NCBI GenBank assembly: GCA_013214425.1
Contig: JABSPN010000089.1
Coordinates: 1-9,834, forward strand
From: Flavobacteriaceae bacterium
GTDB taxonomy: Bacteria > Bacteroidota > Bacteroidia > Flavobacteriales > Flavobacteriaceae
Direction of reading: 5' to 3'
DNA length: 9,834 nucleotides
This document shows positions 5,977 through 9,834 of the stretch, piece by piece (the stretch's first letter is position 1; every line of letters begins with the position of its first letter). Made by a program: the position numbers and the translations under genes. Below the pieces are notes generated by a model that was not told the origin of the DNA, did not search any database, and saw only the letters and a program-made list of their open reading frames with translations.

Positions 5977-7122
5977 TTAGTAATTGATGTAATCGATGAT
6001 CTCTAATCCATAACCAATCATTCCTACACGCTTAGTCTGCTTGGTGTTGGAGATGACTCTTAACTTATGAATTTCTAAATCGTGTAAGATTTGAGCACCA
6101 ATACCAAAATCTTTCGCATCCATCTTGATTTGAGGAGCTCTGATCTCTCCGTTAGCCTGATTTTCTTTTAGCTGTTCTAAACGGTTTAATAAATTTAAAG
6201 ATTGACTCTCCTGATTAATGAATACATAAGCACCAGCTCCTTCCTTATTGATGATTTGGAAAATGTCATCAAGTTTACTATCAGTGTCGAAGGTAAGTGT
6301 GTCCAAAATATCGTTGTTAACCATAGTAGAAGTAACTCTTACAACTACTGGCTCATCACTTTTCCAGGTCCCTTTAGTCAATGCAATGTGCACTTGATTA
6401 TTGGTCGTTTGTTTGTAGGCTCTTAAACGATATGTCCCAAAACGGGTTTGGATATCAAAATCCTGCTTTTTTTCAATCAATGAATCGTGTTGCATTCTGT
6501 ATGCAACAAGGTCTTCAATAGAGACTACTTTAAGATCAAATTTTTTGGCTACTTCAATAAGTTGAGGTAATCTGGCCATCGTACCATCTTCATTCATGAT
6601 CTCGACAATAACCCCAGCTGGTTTTAATCCGGCTAACCGCGCAAAGTCAATAGCAGCTTCTGTATGCCCAGTTCTTCTTAACACACCGCCTTGTTTTGCT
6701 TTTAAAGGGAATATATGCCCCGGTCGGCTTAAATCATGCGGTTTTGTGTCAGAATCGATTAAGGCTTTGATTGTTTTGGCTCTATCTGAAGCAGAAATTC
6801 CAGTTGTCACACCGTGACCATTTAAGTCAACCGATACCGTAAAGGCAGTTTCCATAGGATCGGTATTGTTACCCACCATCATATTTAACTTAAGTTCTTT
6901 ACATCTGTTTTCGGTAATAGGAGCGCAAATAAGACCTTTTCCGTGAGTTGCCATGAAATTGATCATTTCAGGAGTTACTTTTTCAGAAGCGGCGATAAAA
7001 TCACCTTCATTCTCTCTATTCTCATCGTCAACTACAATAATGACTTTTCCTTGACGAATATCTTCAATGGCCTCTTGTATGGTATTGAGTTGAATTTTCA
7101 AATCAGCAGTATCTGTTTTCAT
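5977..7122 (-). CDS. ribB: DHBP synthase RibB with degenerate GTP cyclohydrolase II domain
   Basis: The N-terminal half (residues ~12-210) is 3,4-dihydroxy-2-butanone-4-phosphate synthase, which converts ribulose 5-phosphate into the four-carbon precursor of riboflavin plus formate. Its active-site signatures are intact: VVDDENRENEGD (30-41), SRPGHIFPL (132-140) and LRRTGHTEAAIDFA (148-161). Residues ~222-381 follow the GTP cyclohydrolase II (RibA) fold but lack its chemistry. The three zinc cysteines correspond to M267, F278 and T280, the RQEGRG motif reads NQESQS (303-308), and the catalytic Arg of the D-x-R-D-Y motif is K337. It therefore resembles the RibBX-type hybrids described in Proteobacteria and should need a separate RibA elsewhere. 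The ATG at 7120-7122 gives the normal N-terminus. It lies 62 bp downstream of the LptF/LptG gene with an inverted repeat and a -7-like box between. Confidence 0.93.
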   Translation of the reverse strand: MKTDTADLKIQLNTIQEAIEDIRQGKVIIVVDDENRENEGDFIAASEKVTPEMINFMATHGKGLICAPITENRCKELKLNMMVGNNTDPMETAFTVSVDLNGHGVTTGISASDRAKTIKALIDSDTKPHDLSRPGHIFPLKAKQGGVLRRTGHTEAAIDFARLAGLKPAGVIVEIMNEDGTMARLPQLIEVAKKFDLKVVSIEDLVAYRMQHDSLIEKKQDFDIQTRFGTYRLRAYKQTTNNQVHIALTKGTWKSDEPVVVRVTSTMVNNDILDTLTFDTDSKLDDIFQIINKEGAGAYVFINQESQSLNLLNRLEQLKENQANGEIRAPQIKMDAKDFGIGAQILHDLEIHKLRVISNTKQTKRVGMIGYGLEIIDYINY

Positions 7123-7140
7123 TGCTATAATTTGTGTGGT

Positions 7141-7181
7141 GCAAAGTTAATTATTAAAGTTGAAGAAATACTTAACTTTGC
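7141..7181. promoter_or_regulatory. Perfect 10-bp inverted repeat upstream of ribB
   Basis: GCAAAGTTAA (7141-7150) and TTAACTTTGC (7172-7181) are exact reverse complements separated by 21 bp, filling most of the gap between the LptF/LptG gene and ribB. Each arm contains TAACTTTG, a match to the TAnnTTTG -7 box; the ribB-facing copy is plus 7142-7149, about 20 nt from the start codon. No TTG sits at -33. It could be an operator, a ribB promoter with a mirrored copy, or an mRNA hairpin between the two genes. Confidence 0.45.
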
Positions 7182-7184
7182 CAA

Positions 7185-9374
7185 CTAGTTTTTAGACTTT
7201 TTAAACGCACTGTAGCACATATATATTGCTGCCAATGTGTCTAATACAAAAAGGAGTTTGTAAATTAATTGCTGCGTTTCACCTAAACTAATCGCAGTAA
7301 TATTAATAAGTATTAGTACGCATATAATGCCCATACCAAGTTTGGAGCTAATTAGCGAATCTGTCTCTTGATAGGTTGTTTGCTTAACTTCTGAATTGAT
7401 TTCCTTTATATGAAAGCAATCACTTAAAAAGTACTCCTTTTGTTCAAATATGAGTTGTTCTCTATTTTCTGATTCTTTAAGCTGATAATGATCTCCAATC
7501 TTATAGGCCTGGTCAAAATCTGATATCGCGACAATATTGTCATACACTCTCTTGATTTCTAAAACCTGACCTTTAAACTCTACCGAAGCATCATTCCAGT
7601 AACCAATTACACGTTCAGTTTTTTGTGATAATAAATCAAATAGCTCACTAAAATCTTTAAAATTATTTATTGAAGCCCATACTACAAACGAACTTGTCTC
7701 TGATTTGATTTTACTTATATGAATCTCGTATGAGTAGCGAATACTATTATCCAATTGTTCCTTAACAGCCACTACCATTTTTTCTAATTCATTGGGGTCT
7801 ATTTGTTCACAAAGGATATAGTTTTCAAGTAGAACTGGCTCTAACGTTTGCGTCTGAGTGGCATGTAATTCAATATTTTTGGCATTAATTTCTTTAAGGC
7901 TAGATACATCCTGACCTTGTTTTTTACGAGTAAAGAACTGAACTATTTTTAATCCGACAATTCTAAAAATGTCAGTATTAAAAGCACCTCTGTCTCGAGT
8001 TGCATTACGTGTCAGAATAATACCAAAAGGAAGCATTATTGCCGTAGACAGCCAAGAAGCAATTGCTGGGTGTATAGTCCCATCTTCAGCACTGTTTTCA
8101 GCAAAAATACCAATGAAGTGGTACGCGATAAAAATAACGATAGCAAAAACAATCGGTAATCCAAAACCTCCTTTTCTGATAATAGCACCTAACGGTGCTC
8201 CAACAAAGAAAAGGATGATACAAGCAAAGGCCAGTACAAACTTTTTATGTAATGACATTTCATGTTTATTGATATACTTTAATTTATGCTTGAACGTACT
8301 TTCTTTTGCTTTAATAATACCAATAGAACTGTTCACACTCGATAAGGCTAGTCTTAATACATCGTCTTTTCGCTTATTTTTAAAGATATCGATGAGTTCT
8401 CCTTTATAAGGAATACTGTCTTTCTTTTTATTAGGAAGTGTTCTTGCTTCATCCCGATTAGCTTTGGCTTTCACATCATTAATGTTGAGTCGGGTATAAG
8501 CTCTATCTCTAATACCTTTTCGCTCATCATTATAATCTGTAGACAGAGAATCAATAGCCACTTTAAGCTGGGAAGAAGTAAGCATTAAATAATTGTTGGT
8601 AATGCTTTCTTTTTTATAGTCAACATCATTCAATTTGCTCAAGTCAATATTCATCGTGTATTTCTCGAAATGACTTTTAGCATGTGGTTTTTTATTTTTT
8701 GATTTGGTATCTCTACTTTGAATATCTTCATAATAATTACCGTCAAACAAAACTAATTGTAAGATGTTACTTTCTCTACTACTGGTTAACTGCCCTTTTT
8801 TTGCTTTGATTACTACGGCATTCTTTGTTCCGCGAAGTAAATGCATGGTCACATTTTCAAGCATACGCTCTTCTTCACCATACTTTCGGTCGACTTTGAT
8901 ATTGGTTTTTTCATCAATTTCATTGAACTGGCCTTCGGCAATGGCCATAGCTGGATTTTCCTGAGCGATATTTCGTCTGAGGTTCCTAAATTTGAATTCA
9001 CTCCAGGGAATAGCATTATTGGCAAAGAAAAAGGCGACTATACTTAATAGTACAATAAATATAGATAAACTCTTCATGGCTCTTTGTAGAGAAATACCAG
9101 AAGATTTCATCGCGGCAAACTCATAGTTCTCTGCGAAATTCCCAAAAATCATTATGGATGTTAGTAGAATTGTAAGCGGTAATACCATTGGGATTAGCGT
9201 AGGAGTAAGGTAAACAAGAAACTTCCCAATTATAGGAAGATCCAAATCCTTACCGGCTAAATCTGATATCAGTAGCCAGACTGTTTGGAGTATAAAAATA
9301 AGCAGCAGTATAGTGAATATACTGCCGAATGTTTTTAAGAATGTGGTAAATATGTATTTATCGAGTATCTTCAA
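7185..9374 (-). CDS. LptF/LptG-family LPS export permease, C-terminally extended
   Basis: This inner-membrane subunit of the lipopolysaccharide transporter (with LptB2 and LptC) moves LPS from the membrane into the periplasmic bridge. Membrane segments lie at about 13-37, 52-78 and 102-120. A soluble region with the periplasmic jellyroll follows (~125-370), then segments at ~377-396 (LFFVGAPLGAIIRKGGFGLP, the family signature), 404-424 and 435-456. Residues ~485-729 are an extra soluble part ending in two further predicted segments (~679-697, 702-723), giving 729 residues against about 360-370 for the enterobacterial proteins. The start is TTG (plus 9372-9374), because the encoded MKILDKYIF N-terminus is the one conserved in Bacteroidota and the next ATG lies inside segment 2. 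It begins 2 nt after the lolA stop, suggesting translational coupling. LptF and LptG cannot be told apart safely here. Confidence 0.88.
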   Translation of the reverse strand: MKILDKYIFTTFLKTFGSIFTILLLIFILQTVWLLISDLAGKDLDLPIIGKFLVYLTPTLIPMVLPLTILLTSIMIFGNFAENYEFAAMKSSGISLQRAMKSLSIFIVLLSIVAFFFANNAIPWSEFKFRNLRRNIAQENPAMAIAEGQFNEIDEKTNIKVDRKYGEEERMLENVTMHLLRGTKNAVVIKAKKGQLTSSRESNILQLVLFDGNYYEDIQSRDTKSKNKKPHAKSHFEKYTMNIDLSKLNDVDYKKESITNNYLMLTSSQLKVAIDSLSTDYNDERKGIRDRAYTRLNINDVKAKANRDEARTLPNKKKDSIPYKGELIDIFKNKRKDDVLRLALSSVNSSIGIIKAKESTFKHKLKYINKHEMSLHKKFVLAFACIILFFVGAPLGAIIRKGGFGLPIVFAIVIFIAYHFIGIFAENSAEDGTIHPAIASWLSTAIMLPFGIILTRNATRDRGAFNTDIFRIVGLKIVQFFTRKKQGQDVSSLKEINAKNIELHATQTQTLEPVLLENYILCEQIDPNELEKMVVAVKEQLDNSIRYSYEIHISKIKSETSSFVVWASINNFKDFSELFDLLSQKTERVIGYWNDASVEFKGQVLEIKRVYDNIVAISDFDQAYKIGDHYQLKESENREQLIFEQKEYFLSDCFHIKEINSEVKQTTYQETDSLISSKLGMGIICVLILINITAISLGETQQLIYKLLFVLDTLAAIYMCYSAFKKSKN

Positions 9375-9376
9375 CT

Positions 9377-9834
9377 TTAGTCAAGGTCATTGATATAATA
9401 ACCGCTGTATTTGTTCTTGTCAAATGTAAATAAAGTTTCAGAGAGCTGAAGATTAGTTTTGAAACTATTAACAGTTATGAGAGTTTCAGTACCATTCTTG
9501 CCAATTTGAATAAGATTATAAATGTGTTTTGTTTGCGAATCAATTCCTAAAAGAATCTTTTTATATTCTGATTTAGAATCAATAGGAGTTAACTTTACAA
9601 ATTGAATTTTTCTTCCCTGAACATTTTGAGTAATATCCATTGCATAGGTATATCCTTTCTGATAAAAAGTTAGCATTTCTGAGGGCGTGATTTCATTCTC
9701 ATCTTCATCTTCGCCATTAGAAATATTAATTTCTTCATCTTCGGGAATGATGGTATAAATCTTTTTCCCATCGAAAATTCGTTTCACACCCATATAGTTT
9801 AACACATATTGATCACCTTTGAGTGTCACATCGC
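9377..9834 (-). CDS. lolA: LolA-family outer-membrane lipoprotein carrier, partial
   Basis: This is the C-terminal ~151 residues of a periplasmic chaperone that carries lipoproteins from the inner to the outer membrane. The visible part has the LolA-like beta pattern: DVTLKGDQYVLNYMG, then RIFDGKKIYTIIPEDEE, and later KKILLGIDSQTKHIYNLIQI and the ending ETLFTFDKNKYSGYYINDLD. An acidic insert (GEDEDENE) sits between strands. The frame is open through the right edge, where a GAT codon (9830-9832) precedes an in-frame GTG at 9829. That GTG is internal, not a start; roughly 60 N-terminal residues and the signal peptide are missing from the window. The gene is followed after 2 nt by the LptF/LptG gene, so the two are likely co-transcribed. 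In related genomes an ftsK-type translocase gene often lies upstream; that is prior knowledge, not visible here. Confidence 0.85.
   Translation of the reverse strand, partial: DVTLKGDQYVLNYMGVKRIFDGKKIYTIIPEDEEINISNGEDEDENEITPSEMLTFYQKGYTYAMDITQNVQGRKIQFVKLTPIDSKSEYKKILLGIDSQTKHIYNLIQIGKNGTETLITVNSFKTNLQLSETLFTFDKNKYSGYYINDLD

Noticed and set aside
7123..7184. FMN riboswitch upstream of ribB
   Set aside because: The gap is only 62 bp and shows none of the conserved RFN-element sequence; only the 10-bp inverted repeat is present.
7969..8409. A plus-strand 146-codon frame opposite the LptF/LptG gene
   Set aside because: It is a shadow of the conserved permease coding sequence, with no independent signals and no motif.
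9377..9829. GTG at 9827-9829 as the true start of the LolA-like gene
   Set aside because: The frame remains open upstream to the window edge, and the encoded protein would lack the signal peptide and the first strands of the LolA fold.

Overview
The window looks like chromosomal DNA from a member of the Flavobacteriia (Bacteroidota), probably a Flavobacteriaceae. Four things point there. The DNA is AT-rich. Several genes are preceded by matches to the Bacteroidota promoter pattern (TTG, about 19 nt, TAnnTTTG). Exported proteins have signal peptides ending in the typical A-Q motif. The minus-strand order lolA - LptF/LptG permease - ribB, with a degenerate GTP cyclohydrolase II half on RibB, is familiar from that group. 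Neither tRNA gene encodes its CCA end. The genus cannot be fixed from the sequence alone.

Layout. 1-~139: a stretch that breaks a coding sequence and may be the end of an insertion element. ~139-2189 (minus): a large secreted protein with C-terminal CARDB-like repeats, cut off inside its second repeat. 2190-2637: a gene-free AT-rich stretch. 2638-2919: tRNA-Arg(TCT, plus) and tRNA-Ser(TGA, minus) facing each other across one strong hairpin terminator. 3035-4155: a TauE/SafE-type membrane permease (plus, GTG start) whose stop codon overlaps that of a convergent hotdog acyl-CoA thioesterase (minus). 4224-4862: an NfsB-like nitroreductase. 4940-5908: an exported transglutaminase-like protein without the expected catalytic cysteine and with an 11-lysine run. 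5930-5955: a bidirectional terminator. 5977-9834 (minus): an apparent lolA - LptF/LptG - ribB gene set, with lolA running off the right edge.

How the genes fit together. The clearest functional set is on the right. LolA carries lipoproteins across the periplasm and the LptF/LptG permease extracts lipopolysaccharide from the inner membrane, so both serve outer-membrane assembly. ribB (riboflavin precursor synthesis) follows after a 62-bp gap containing a perfect 10-bp inverted repeat. The middle genes are single-gene units of general metabolism and envelope function.

I do not see a defence system, CRISPR array, integrase or biosynthetic cluster. The points most worth a second look are the truncated CARDB protein, the transglutaminase-like protein that appears to be a pseudoenzyme, the roughly 245-residue C-terminal extension on the LptF/LptG permease, the metal-ligand-less RibA-like half of RibB, and the inverted repeat upstream of ribB.
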